NCBI RefSeq assembly: GCF_900113025.1 | Contig: NZ_FONT01000002.1 | Span: forward strand, 62,001 to 126,000 | DNA from: Alteribacillus iranensis | Lineage (GTDB): Bacteria > Bacillota > Bacilli > Bacillales > Marinococcaceae | Direction of reading: 5' to 3' | Length of the DNA stretch: 64,000 nt | In this document: positions 52,367 to 61,321 of the stretch, one piece after another | How positions within the stretch are numbered: position 1 is the stretch's first letter | Layout of the letters: each line of letters starts with the position of its first letter | The notes under the pieces: generated by a model | Databases searched by the model: none | Told to the model about the DNA's origin: nothing | What the model saw: only the letters and a program-made list of their open reading frames with translations | Position numbers and translations under genes: made by a program

Positions 52367-53347
52367 CTATCCTTCTATGACACTTTCTACTTCTTTTACC
52401 ATTTCGGATACGGATACGAAGCCGCCGCCGGAGAGGTACCAGAAGTCAGGGTTAAGATAAATAATACGGTCATTTTGGTACGCTTTTGTTTTTTCGGTGA
52501 GTTCATTTTCAACAACTTGCTGAGCGGAGGATTGACCGCCTACTACCGCCCCGCGATCTATAACAAACAAGTAATCCGGGTCCTGTTCTGCAATATATTC
52601 GAAGGATACGCTTTGTCCGTGTGTCGATGCTTCGATATTTTCATCCGATTCCGGGAACCCAAATTCATCGTGGATGATGCCAAAGCGGGAGCCGGAACCA
52701 TAAGCGCTGACTTTACCATCATTGGCAAGAACGATAAGAGCTTCTTCGTCTTTCGCAGATACTTTTTCATTTAATGCTTCTACATCTGCTTTCACTTCTG
52801 CTAGGTGCTCTTCAGCTTCTGCTTCTTTTTCAAAAATTTTAGCGAGAGTTGTGACGTTTTCTTCAAAAGAATTCATGTAGTCCTGAGTATCCACTTCCAA
52901 GAAAACGGTTGGAGCAATTTTACTGAATTCTTCATAGGCATCTTGCTGACGTCCAGAAATAATGATGAGATCCGGTGCCATATTGGCGATTTTTTCAAAG
53001 TCTGGTTCTTTTAAGCCACCCACGTTTTCATAGTCGGAGCTTTCATATTCTTCTAAGTATGAAGGAATGTTTGCTTGAGGTACTCCGGCCACGTCCACTC
53101 CCAATGTGTCTAGTGTATCGAGACTGCCAAAGTCAAAAACGACAACTTCCTCAGGATTAGCCTCTACGGTTGTTTCTCCAAGTTGATGTTCTATAACGAT
53201 TTCTTCAGCAGCTTCGTTGTTTCCCCCTTCACTGCCGTTGCTGCTTCCGGAAGCTTCTGTGGATCCCTCTTCCTCTCCACCAGCGCCACACGCCGAAACC
53301 GTTAAAGCCATCAATAACATCCCTGCCACATTACGAAATTTCTTCAT
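52367..53347 (-). CDS. Siderophore ABC transporter substrate-binding lipoprotein (YclQ/FatB type)
   Basis: Lipoprotein of about 326 residues: signal peptide with lipobox VSAC, an acidic glycine/serine-rich linker, then the two-lobed FepB-like fold (VVVFDFGSLDTLDTLGVDV and DLIIISGRQQDAYEEF in the N-lobe, SAYGSGSRFGIIHDEFGFP at the middle). The middle segment is characteristic of the YclQ/FatB group binding catecholate or petrobactin-type siderophores. ATG at 53347 has AAGGAGAAGG upstream. A Fur box at 53398 predicts iron control. Permease and ATPase genes are absent here. Confidence 0.9.
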   Translation of the reverse strand: MKKFRNVAGMLLMALTVSACGAGGEEEGSTEASGSSNGSEGGNNEAAEEIVIEHQLGETTVEANPEEVVVFDFGSLDTLDTLGVDVAGVPQANIPSYLEEYESSDYENVGGLKEPDFEKIANMAPDLIIISGRQQDAYEEFSKIAPTVFLEVDTQDYMNSFEENVTTLAKIFEKEAEAEEHLAEVKADVEALNEKVSAKDEEALIVLANDGKVSAYGSGSRFGIIHDEFGFPESDENIEASTHGQSVSFEYIAEQDPDYLFVIDRGAVVGGQSSAQQVVENELTEKTKAYQNDRIIYLNPDFWYLSGGGFVSVSEMVKEVESVIEG

Positions 53348-53397
53348 CAATCCTTCTCCTTTCTCCTTTACCTTTATTTATTATGTACTTATTAAAC

Positions 53398-53416
53398 AAT
53401 AATGAGATTCATTATC
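53398..53416 (-). promoter_or_regulatory. Fur box
   Basis: AATAATGAGATTCATTATC matches 16 of 19 positions of the Fur consensus; a second partial site (GATAACTATTCTCATC) overlaps downstream. It lies about 50 bases upstream of the binding-protein start. Confidence 0.8.
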
Positions 53417-53615
53417 ATTGATAACTATTCTCATCATAGCATGGCATTTTTATATGTCAATAACTTTTCACAAATTAATGAGATTATCTACACTCTCGAT
53501 TAATATCCCACCTTCTGTACATTCTCCCCATCCATAGAATCGACTGCTCCAAAAGCTGCCTCGGAAGTCGAAACGAACAGGACGAGGCTGCCCCATACAT
53601 AGAGACAGCCCCGTT

Positions 53616-53911
53616 TCATATGCCCTTGTTAGCTCCGCAGCATTTTTTATATTTCTTCCCACTCCCGCAAAAGCAAGGATCATTACGTTCCCGTTTTTCT
53701 AACTTGACGACAGGGCGATTTTCCGCGCTTGCATCCATTCGCTCATGGAAATAGTATTCGCGTTCTAACGCGTTTTTTTCCAAAGTGACAGGTAAGGATG
53801 GCTTTCACCAATGACCGGGAAGAAACTATATGCCGCTTCCTCCATATCTGTCATCACTGAAAAAGGACTGTAAAGGGTCGTATTTAAGATCTGACAGCCC
53901 CTTTGTCTCAT
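53616..53911 (-). pseudogene. SEC-C motif gene remnant
   Basis: The last frame ends [19 protein letters not shown], a textbook SEC-C zinc motif, preceded by [21 protein letters not shown] different frame just upstream encodes NTTLYSPFSVMTDMEEAAY and continues [11 protein letters not shown]. Joining them needs one frameshift near 53795-53808, and the joined text reads as one smooth protein. The 5' end is not clear; an ATG at 53911 could be internal. The gene is broken and probably a leftover of a longer SEC-C protein. Confidence 0.75.
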
Positions 53912-54151
53912 TTTTGTACCACACTTAATCATATCCCCCTAATTAGAAATTAGAGTTTCTTATATAACTATGTTATTGGCTAACTTTTCTTTCAAAAAAT
54001 CTAAACGATGTCCATACCGGTAAAAAGCCTATCGAAATAGCCCAGGCAATAATACCGGTCCTCTTGATAAAGTTAAGTTGGGGAACTCTCGTAAAAGAGC
54101 TGTACCATTCTGTCTGTGAGAGAAATTTTTCTTAATTAGCTTATATCCTTA
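53912..54151. other. Interval without a recognisable gene
   Basis: About 240 bases, AT-rich, containing possibly the decayed 5' part of the SEC-C gene. No clear terminator was found for the TRAP gene cluster that ends at 54152. Confidence 0.4.
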
Positions 54152-55474
54152 CTATTCAGAGCTTCTAACCATGTCTGGCAACCAAGTCGTTATTTCTGGT
54201 ACTAAAATAATTAAAAAGACTAGTAGTAAATTAATAATTATAAATGGAAACGCTGCTGCATAAATTTGCTTCATCGATACTCCTTTTTTTACCACTGATT
54301 TCATAACAAACAAATTAACTCCGAATGGAGGAGAGATTGTTCCTATCTCAATAGCAATAAGCATCAACACTCCAAACCATAGTAGATTAAAGCCTAGTAT
54401 TTCTACAATGGGTACAAATATTGGAAGTGTTATCATCATAATGGTGATAGATTCCATAAACGTTCCGAATGCGATAACCAAGAGCAACATTAACAGTACA
54501 ATGATCATCGGACTTAAAGGTGCCTCTGATACCATGCTTGTCAAATGACGAGTAGCACCAGTGTAGGAAAGAGTTTGACTAAAAGCGGCAGATCCAGCAA
54601 CGATGATTAAAATCATACCTGTTATTTTTAGGGTACCAATGATCGATTCTTTGACCACCTTGTAATTAAAAGATTTATAACACAACGCTAAAATCACACT
54701 ACCAAATACCCCCATAGCTGCAGACTCTGTAGGTGTCGCAACGCCTAAAAAAATTAGCCCTATTACCAAAAATATAATAAAACTCAATGGTAAAATGTAT
54801 TTAATTGTATCTATGGCTTTCTCAGAAAAAGGAATAGCCTGTACTTCATAAGTAGGTGCAATACTTGGATTCATTTTCGCTCTGATTATTATATAAACAG
54901 ACATTAAAATAGCCATTAAAACGCCAGGCAGAATAATGGAAATCATAAAATCTCCTATAGAGATTTGACCAATAGATGCTAATAAAACTCCAAGAGCACT
55001 TGGAGGTATCATGACTGCCAGCCCACCGCTTCCTAATATAGGTCCAATGGACATAGGATTCTTATAACCTTTATTTTCCATTTCAGGTAACAGAGTTGAT
55101 CCTAAGATAGCTATACTCCCCATACTGGAACCTGTTAAGGTTGAAAGTAAACTTCCCCCTCCTACTGACATCATACTTAATCTTCCAGGTAGTTTCCCAA
55201 ACCACTTGTCTATCGTATTTATTAGTTTTGAGGCTATCCCACCATGAAACATAATTTCACCCATCAGAATGAAAAAAGGGATAGGTGCTAAAGAGAAAGA
55301 TGTTAATGAATCTTGAATACTTTGAATTAATAAAAATAATCCTCTTTCTCCTCCCCATAAAAATATTGCTGCCATAATATTAATAAACATAAACGCGAAG
55401 GCAATTGGAAGCTTTATAAGCATTAACAGTAGTAAGCCTATCAATATTAACAATAATAATTGGATCCACCCCAA
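54152..55474 (-). CDS. dctM: TRAP transporter large permease DctM
   Basis: Membrane subunit of about 440 residues with about 12 hydrophobic segments, using a sodium gradient to move organic acids or similar solutes. Family features: IKLPIAFAFM at the start, GGGSLLSTLTGSSMGSIAILGS, MIPPSALGVLLASIGQISIGDFM and the C-terminal IGTISPPFGVNLFVMKS. TTG at 55474 follows GGAGGGG; a longer frame begins at 55492. It works with DctQ and the binding protein encoded upstream. The substrate is unknown; the surrounding hydrolase genes suggest an amide-bonded compound. Confidence 0.93.
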   Translation of the reverse strand: MGWIQLLLLILIGLLLLMLIKLPIAFAFMFINIMAAIFLWGGERGLFLLIQSIQDSLTSFSLAPIPFFILMGEIMFHGGIASKLINTIDKWFGKLPGRLSMMSVGGGSLLSTLTGSSMGSIAILGSTLLPEMENKGYKNPMSIGPILGSGGLAVMIPPSALGVLLASIGQISIGDFMISIILPGVLMAILMSVYIIIRAKMNPSIAPTYEVQAIPFSEKAIDTIKYILPLSFIIFLVIGLIFLGVATPTESAAMGVFGSVILALCYKSFNYKVVKESIIGTLKITGMILIIVAGSAAFSQTLSYTGATRHLTSMVSEAPLSPMIIVLLMLLLVIAFGTFMESITIMMITLPIFVPIVEILGFNLLWFGVLMLIAIEIGTISPPFGVNLFVMKSVVKKGVSMKQIYAAAFPFIIINLLLVFLIILVPEITTWLPDMVRSSE

Positions 55475-55797
55475 CGTAACCCCTCCCTGCAATAAAAGTT
55501 ACCTTGCTGTTTTCTGTCTCTACTCAATATTTCTCAATATTTTCATCTTGGTATCACAAACTTCCCAACCTGTCATCAACTAAATATCACTGCAGCGAAA
55601 AGTAAATTTGTCTAAGAGGAGAACCATTGTAATTACAGTCCATATATGTTCCTAATTATGCTTGTTTTTCAATCCTACTTCAGTGCTCAATCACTCGTTA
55701 GGATGATAAATCTTGTGGCACACACATCTCCCGTATATCATGACAAAAACCGGTCCACCTTCTTCAAACCTAGGTTGCTGACGCATTTTCTATTTAT
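55475..55797. other. Long gap between dctM and dctQ
   Basis: 323 bases where TRAP permease genes usually touch. It contains TCACTCGTTAGGATGATA, nearly identical to TCACTCGTTAGGATAATA at 48215. No gene or terminator is evident. It may mark an old insertion. Confidence 0.35.
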
Positions 55798-56331
55798 TCA
55801 TGCAGAGTAATCTTGATCAGCATTATTCACATCCGCTTTGACATTTTTCTTCGCACCTGATGTTCCCCTGTATAATTTCCTGATATATTCAAGCATTAAC
55901 ACACCGGCTCCTATTGGAATAGCTAATACAACATATACTTGTGGTATTTTTAGAACCGAGTAACTATGGACACCTTGTGTGTAAAAATCAATAGTTGTTA
56001 ACAATCCGTACCACGTGATGATGGCACAAACAAAAACACCAATTAAATTTACAAGTATATTTAAAAGAGTATTTAACTTTTCTGGTAAACCCTCAATCAA
56101 ATCAAGAGTGATATGACCATTATTTCGCAACAGCCAACCCGCTACTAAAAATGGTAAATATAAAAGAATATATTCATTGATTTCAATCACCCAAACAAAA
56201 GAGGTGTTGGCTAGATATCGGGAGAAAACTTCTAGAACTATTGTTAAAACAGATAAAACTAGCAAAATTGATCCAATGACTAACATAATGTTTTCGACCA
56301 TATCTAGCATTTTTGATAGTTTTCTTAACAT
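55798..56331 (-). CDS. dctQ: TRAP transporter small permease DctQ
   Basis: Membrane subunit of 177 residues with four hydrophobic segments, the small partner of DctM. Seen: EVFSRYLANTSFVWVIEINEY in helix II-III, typical of DctQ (sequence RY-x-x-NTSF), and a C-terminal charged tail. It is preceded by GGGGGAG. A hairpin-forming inverted repeat lies between the binding-protein gene and this one, and an unusual 323-base gap separates it from dctM. Confidence 0.92.
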   Translation of the reverse strand: MLRKLSKMLDMVENIMLVIGSILLVLSVLTIVLEVFSRYLANTSFVWVIEINEYILLYLPFLVAGWLLRNNGHITLDLIEGLPEKLNTLLNILVNLIGVFVCAIITWYGLLTTIDFYTQGVHSYSVLKIPQVYVVLAIPIGAGVLMLEYIRKLYRGTSGAKKNVKADVNNADQDYSA

Positions 56332-56371
56332 CTCTCACTCCCCCGCATGATCGCAATATGAAAGAAAAGCC

Positions 56372-56425
56372 TGAAAGTCCCCAATAGTATCGTCTTTAAC
56401 GAAAATATATTTTGGGGACCTTTCA
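56372..56425 (-). promoter_or_regulatory. Hairpin in the gap between the TRAP binding-protein and dctQ genes
   Basis: TGAAAGTCCCCAA and TTTGGGGACCTTTCA can pair across about 27 bases. Such hairpins often partly end or stabilise transcripts so that the binding protein is made in excess; no T-run follows. Confidence 0.4.
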
Positions 56426-56439
56426 TCTACTCTATTATT

Positions 56440-57447
56440 CTATTGGTTAAATATCTCTTTTACTTCTTTCACTGCATCTGGCATGCTTTCCTCTAATTCA
56501 CTCCATTTTGCCTCATACACAATTTCTTGAAATTCTCTACTTTCTTCTTCACTTAAAGTAGTCAACTCTACCCCAGCCTCTTTAACCGCTTTCATCTCCT
56601 TATTAATTTCTTCATCGAAATAATCAACCATATCCTTCTCAAACTCTGCCGTGATATCGATCAGTTTCTCTTTTGACCCTTCAGGCAAAGTTGACAGGGC
56701 ATCCGGGTTAATATAGATACCAGCTTGTTGATTAAAGAACGGTTCATTAATAAGGTAACTTGTAACTTCTGTCCAGCCATCTTCTCTAGGTCCTAATAAC
56801 GGAAAACCAAACCCATCTACCATTCCTCTTTCTAAAGAAGTATATATTTCACTTGGTACAACGGCGACGGGGTTTGCACCTAAAGCTTCGAGTGACCTAT
56901 GATATACTGGATTGGATCGGATCGATAACCCTTGGAAGTCTTCCAACGTTTTTACTTCGTCATTACTCCAAAAATAGAATGGAAATGTGCTTAACCATCT
57001 ACCTAGATAAACAACTCCAGCATCTTCGTATACCCCTGACAAGTAATTAAAAAATTCGTTTTCTCTTTCTTCTGAAGGTGTAAAAGGAGACAAAGACGCA
57101 AATTCTGCCTCGGGAACTTCATTTCCGAAATAAGCAGCAACATTAAACCCAACGTCAGCAATACCAGTTTGAACGGCACTAAATTGTTCTGGAACCGGTA
57201 TCGTTTCGTCGCTTCCAATCCAATCTATTGTAATGTTTTCCATCTCTGACTCCACCTTATCTATCCACATTGGGACAACGTCTCTTGTATATGCATGATT
57301 TGATGGAAATACGCTTACTAATTTTAATGTGTGGGTGCCGTCCTCATTATTTTTACCAGCAGCTTCGTCTGCTCCTTGATTGCTTCCACAGCCCGTTACT
57401 CCTATCAATAAACACAAGAATAAGATTAAATGTCTGGATTTTTTCAT
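56440..57447 (-). CDS. dctP: TRAP transporter substrate-binding lipoprotein DctP
   Basis: Lipoprotein of about 335 residues, with lipobox IGVTGC, that captures the solute for DctQM. The DctP fold is seen in LKLVSVFPSNHAYTRDVVPMW, the FQGLSIRSNPVYHRSLEALG region (with the arginine that binds the substrate carboxylate) and VVPSEIYTSLERGMVDGFGF. ATG at 57447 with GGAGAAGTG upstream is preferred to one further out. The conserved arginine implies a carboxylate-containing substrate. Confidence 0.92.
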   Translation of the reverse strand: MKKSRHLILFLCLLIGVTGCGSNQGADEAAGKNNEDGTHTLKLVSVFPSNHAYTRDVVPMWIDKVESEMENITIDWIGSDETIPVPEQFSAVQTGIADVGFNVAAYFGNEVPEAEFASLSPFTPSEERENEFFNYLSGVYEDAGVVYLGRWLSTFPFYFWSNDEVKTLEDFQGLSIRSNPVYHRSLEALGANPVAVVPSEIYTSLERGMVDGFGFPLLGPREDGWTEVTSYLINEPFFNQQAGIYINPDALSTLPEGSKEKLIDITAEFEKDMVDYFDEEINKEMKAVKEAGVELTTLSEEESREFQEIVYEAKWSELEESMPDAVKEVKEIFNQ

Positions 57448-57660
57448 CCGCTCACTTCTCCTTTTATTTTTTTCCCTGAGTGCGGGTGAGTTTTGCGAGG
57501 AAGCTTTTATCATTAAAGGAGTATTTAGTTTTTATTCTGGTACATGGAAGTAGATTTCCCAAATACTAAAAAAGTCAGCTTCTTCATTTGCACAGTAGAT
57601 CGCCAGTTTCGGAAAACAAGTGAATATACAGTTTTCTCGGTTTATTATCCTGGATGCCAA

Positions 57661-58617
57661 TCATGTAACGGGTTTAACATTAATAACAGAGTCCAACCAT
57701 TTCAAATATTTCGAATTTTTTCCTCTGACTATATTTGAGAACTCTGAAATTAAATGTTTCGTAATTGGTCCCGGTTCCCCACTACCAATTTTTCTAGCAT
57801 CTACTTCTCTAACAGGTTTAATTTCCGCAGCACTTCCTGTAAGGAAAACCTCATTTGCACTGTAAATTTCTCCTCTAGCTATGCTTCTTATCTCTACCGT
57901 ATAACCTAATTCTTTTGCTAACTCAATGATTGACTTTCTGGTGATGCCAGGTAATATGGATGAATCTAATCCTGGAGTAGCAATTACACCATCTTTCACA
58001 ACGAAGATATTTTCTGTACACGCTTCAGCTACATTCCCTACTCCGTCTAACATGATTGCTTCATCAAAACCTTTGTCTTTTGCGTCAACTCTAGCTAACA
58101 TAGAACCTATATACAATCCGGTTGCTTTTGCAGCGGAAGGAACCATTTGAGAATGGACTCTAATCCACGGTGAAAAACAACAACGTACTCCTTTACTCTT
58201 AGCCGCTGAACCAAGGTAATCTTCCCATGGCCATGTTGCTATTACTACATCTACAGGGCAATCAAGCGGATCTACTCCCAAAGAATGATAACCGAAAAAT
58301 GCTAACGGTCTAATATAACAGGCTTCTAAATCATTTTCTATAATAGTGTTGTTAATTGCTTCAATCAGTTCTTCATCACTATAAGGTATTGTCATTCTTA
58401 ATTGTTTAGCGGAATCTCTCCATCTTTCGATATGTTCTTTGACTCGGAACGTTCTCGGACCGTAAATCGTGTTGTAACAACGAAGTCCTTCAAAAACACC
58501 TGATCCATAGGCAACGCCATGAGATAATACATGAATATTGGCTTCTTCCCATTTTACCAACTTACCATTAAACCATATTTTTTCTACATCAGGAAACCAC
58601 TTCTTTACTTTTTCCAT
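57661..58617 (-). CDS. Class IV aminotransferase (IlvE/branched-chain type)
   Basis: PLP-dependent enzyme of 318 residues of fold type IV. Seen: IWFNGKLVKWEEANIHVLSH, GVFEGLRCY, the active lysine in SAAKATGLYIGS (about residue 168) and EACTENIFVV, and the GITRKSIIELAKELGY phosphate region. It resembles branched-chain amino acid aminotransferases, but its position in a catabolic TRAP cluster suggests a degradative role, transferring the amino group from a product of the hydrolases next door. AAGGAG precedes the ATG. Confidence 0.9.
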   Translation of the reverse strand: MEKVKKWFPDVEKIWFNGKLVKWEEANIHVLSHGVAYGSGVFEGLRCYNTIYGPRTFRVKEHIERWRDSAKQLRMTIPYSDEELIEAINNTIIENDLEACYIRPLAFFGYHSLGVDPLDCPVDVVIATWPWEDYLGSAAKSKGVRCCFSPWIRVHSQMVPSAAKATGLYIGSMLARVDAKDKGFDEAIMLDGVGNVAEACTENIFVVKDGVIATPGLDSSILPGITRKSIIELAKELGYTVEIRSIARGEIYSANEVFLTGSAAEIKPVREVDARKIGSGEPGPITKHLISEFSNIVRGKNSKYLKWLDSVINVKPVT

Positions 58618-58631
58618 ATTTATCGCTCCTT

Positions 58632-59804
58632 CTATTCATTATCGAGGACGAAAATCTCTTGCGGAGCATTCGTCAATTTTTCTGCACCATTTTTATTTAT
58701 TAAAATTGTTTCGCTAATTGCTACACTAATTTCAAAATCCGTAATAAAAGGTATGATATGGAAAACCATATTTTCTTGCAGTTCCATATCTACTCCTTTT
58801 TTTATACTCATTCCATCCATCCATTTAGTGAATCCAATGCCAACAGAGTAGCCAATTCGATTATGAAAATATTGATTCATATTTTTGCTAGATAAATATT
58901 CCTTACAAATTCGGTCGATATCTTCCACTTTCATACCTGGTTGAATGGAATCTATTATCGTATTGATTACTCCTCTGCTTGTTTCTTCAAACCTTTTCGC
59001 TTGGTTCGATGGTTCCCCTATACTTAATGTTCTCATAATAGGTGCATGATACCTGTAAGTACATCCACTGAATTCCAGGAAGACGACATCTCCCTTTGAT
59101 GTTTTATAATTCTCCCAAGTAGGATGACCATATGTCGACCTTTTCCCTACTCCTATAAATGGAGGGGTAGCAGGAAATTCACTGCCTGATGAAATTAAGT
59201 CATTCATTATTCTCTGTGCGATATCATTTTCTGTTGGATATACGTTGGAAATTTCTTTGATTTGGTTCATCACTTTACTTGTTATATCTGCCGCCTGGCG
59301 AATATAGGTGACTTCCCGACTTGATTTTATTAGTCTACATTTAATAGTTATGTTTGTCCCATCCACTATTTCCACGTCGTTAGGTAGTTTATCTTTTAGT
59401 GCTAGAAACTGATTAGCGTTTATAAACCATGAATGAAACGATAGTGCTATTCTTTTGTTGACTACCCCTCGTTGTGTCAGCACTTCAATTGTTCGGTCCA
59501 TCGGATCTTCTTCATCACTAAATGTCACCATATTTTCAATCCATGTTTGATATTTAAAATTTGTAGATTCTAACTTTCTTGTAACTAAAATTGGTTCATA
59601 ATCTAGAGATATAATCAATACCTGCCAATCAAGGAAGGTAAACCCCCAAGACCGATAACCTAGTAAATAATTCAAGTCTACTGGATCATTTACTAGCAGA
59701 TAATCTACACCTTCAGAGGCCATTTCTTTTTTCAGTTTTTTTAATCTATTCTGATACTCAACCAATTCAAAGGGTAAATCCTTATGAATTATTTCACTTA
59801 CCAT
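58632..59804 (-). CDS. M24-family hydrolase resembling ectoine hydrolase DoeA/creatinase
   Basis: Pita-bread-fold protein of 390 residues with an N-terminal creatinase domain (VDYLLVNDPVDLNYLLGYR) and C-terminal M24 domain (GHPTWENYKTSKGDVVFLEF). The expected metal aspartates are not clearly present: the stretch FLEFSGCTYRYHAPIMRT has glutamate and histidine, a pattern seen in ectoine hydrolase DoeA and creatinase, which work without metals. The NRIGYSVGIGF and LQENMVFHIIPF segments also recall DoeA. It probably opens a cyclic or linear amide. AAAGGAGATG precedes the ATG. Confidence 0.85.
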   Translation of the reverse strand: MVSEIIHKDLPFELVEYQNRLKKLKKEMASEGVDYLLVNDPVDLNYLLGYRSWGFTFLDWQVLIISLDYEPILVTRKLESTNFKYQTWIENMVTFSDEEDPMDRTIEVLTQRGVVNKRIALSFHSWFINANQFLALKDKLPNDVEIVDGTNITIKCRLIKSSREVTYIRQAADITSKVMNQIKEISNVYPTENDIAQRIMNDLISSGSEFPATPPFIGVGKRSTYGHPTWENYKTSKGDVVFLEFSGCTYRYHAPIMRTLSIGEPSNQAKRFEETSRGVINTIIDSIQPGMKVEDIDRICKEYLSSKNMNQYFHNRIGYSVGIGFTKWMDGMSIKKGVDMELQENMVFHIIPFITDFEISVAISETILINKNGAEKLTNAPQEIFVLDNE

Positions 59805-59817
59805 GAAATCATCTCCT

Positions 59818-61020
59818 TTATTGAAGGGTAGAATAAACGATGTCGCCTTCCTTTATGACCAATTTGATGTTTTTTATTGCATCCATGTTTTCAAGTGGAT
59901 TTCCTTCTACTGCTATTATGTCTGCTATTTTATTTTCAGAAATAGAACCTACCCTGTCTTCTAATTGAAGTAATTCTGCTCCCTTAATGGTAGCAGCACG
60001 TAAAATATCAATCTTTGAAACTCCACTTTCCTCCATTAATCTCATCTCCATGTGAATATTTCCGTGAGGATTATATGGAGTTCCCGCGTCAGTACCTGTA
60101 GCAAATTTCACACCTGCTTGTCTACTGTTAATAAAACTTTTCATGTTATCATCGTGTGCCTGGTTAGCTTTTTGAACGGTTGTACTGTCCATCTTTGAGT
60201 TATTACTATTTTCCACAACGCGATGGTAGGCTGTTAACGTCGGGATATGAAATATGCCCTTTTCTTTCATTAAATCAATGCCATCGTTTGTCAAATAACT
60301 ACCATGTTCTATGGAATCTACACCAGCTCTGATAGCATTCATGATGCCCGTAGTACCTATGGCATGAGCGGCCACAGTTATTCCTCTTTTCCTAGCTTCT
60401 TCAACGACAGCAGAAATTTCCTCATAATTTAATTCAGGAGCTCCTATTTCTGTCCCTGGAGATAAAACGCCTCCCGTGGCAATCACTTTTAATGCTTTGG
60501 CACCTGCTTTTATCTCTTCTCGAGCAGCTTGCCTAAGATTTTCAACTCCATCCACCTCTCGACCCAAAAATCTTCCATGCCCCCCTGTCATTAATAAAGC
60601 TCTCCCTGTTGAAACAATTCTTGGTCCTTTTATTTTTTTCGATTCAATCGCTTTAGAAACTTCTATGGCAGCTGAATTGCTGCATCCACAATCACGAATA
60701 GTCGTTACACCGCCAGATAACGTTTTGTTAGAATTATCCATAACATTAATAGTAGTTTCTATATCCGATTGATTTAGTAAGTTTGGGTTCGCTTCCCCAG
60801 ACAAGCACAGGTGAACGTGGACATTAATTAAGCCTGGGACAACGGTTAGTCCTTTCAAGTCAATTACTTTTGCAGACTTCTCAGTCCATTCTATATCTGT
60901 TGTATGACCTAGCCATGCTATTTTTCCATCACGTACTACTATAGCTCCGCTTGTAATATGGTTTTCTTTATTTACGTCAACAATAAAGCAATTTTTAAGA
61001 ATAATCTTATTTTTCTCCAC
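59818..61020 (-). CDS. Metal-dependent amidohydrolase (imidazolonepropionase/Xaa-dipeptidase type)
   Basis: Hydrolase of about 400 residues. Metal ligands in order: HVHLC (about residue 70), the lysine in ALKVIATGG, AAHAIG, IEHGSYL and the aspartate in ATGTDAGTP. This is the pattern of binuclear amidohydrolases that cleave Xaa-Pro or Xaa-Arg dipeptides or N-acyl amino acids. GTG at 61020 is chosen because GGAG lies 8 bases upstream. It is 14 bases from the M24 gene, so the two hydrolases are coproduced. Confidence 0.88.
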   Translation of the reverse strand: MEKNKIILKNCFIVDVNKENHITSGAIVVRDGKIAWLGHTTDIEWTEKSAKVIDLKGLTVVPGLINVHVHLCLSGEANPNLLNQSDIETTINVMDNSNKTLSGGVTTIRDCGCSNSAAIEVSKAIESKKIKGPRIVSTGRALLMTGGHGRFLGREVDGVENLRQAAREEIKAGAKALKVIATGGVLSPGTEIGAPELNYEEISAVVEEARKRGITVAAHAIGTTGIMNAIRAGVDSIEHGSYLTNDGIDLMKEKGIFHIPTLTAYHRVVENSNNSKMDSTTVQKANQAHDDNMKSFINSRQAGVKFATGTDAGTPYNPHGNIHMEMRLMEESGVSKIDILRAATIKGAELLQLEDRVGSISENKIADIIAVEGNPLENMDAIKNIKLVIKEGDIVYSTLQ

Positions 61021-61321
61021 CCTGAACACTCCAACATTTATTTGTTTTATTAGTCCGCCATCCTGATGGTCATTATTGCTATTTAAAAAATAAGCATTTA
61101 TTACATTTTTCTTACTTATATTTTATATTAATGAGGCATTGTAAACTGTTAACTGCTTAACATAAATTCTATTATTTTAAATTTTTTAAAAATAAATACC
61201 TAAAAGGAGCAAAACTAGGTAAGAAAATAATATTATCATGAAATGAACAAGAAAAATATTTCAAAGAGAGATCTTAACTTAGAAATAATTTTTAGCTAAG
61301 GGAGAATTGAAATGGTTATAT
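61021..61321. other. AT-rich interval without a gene
   Basis: About 300 bases, strongly AT-rich, between the amidohydrolase and aldehyde dehydrogenase genes. No terminator or gene is evident; it could hold a promoter for the amidohydrolase-to-TRAP part. Confidence 0.4.
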
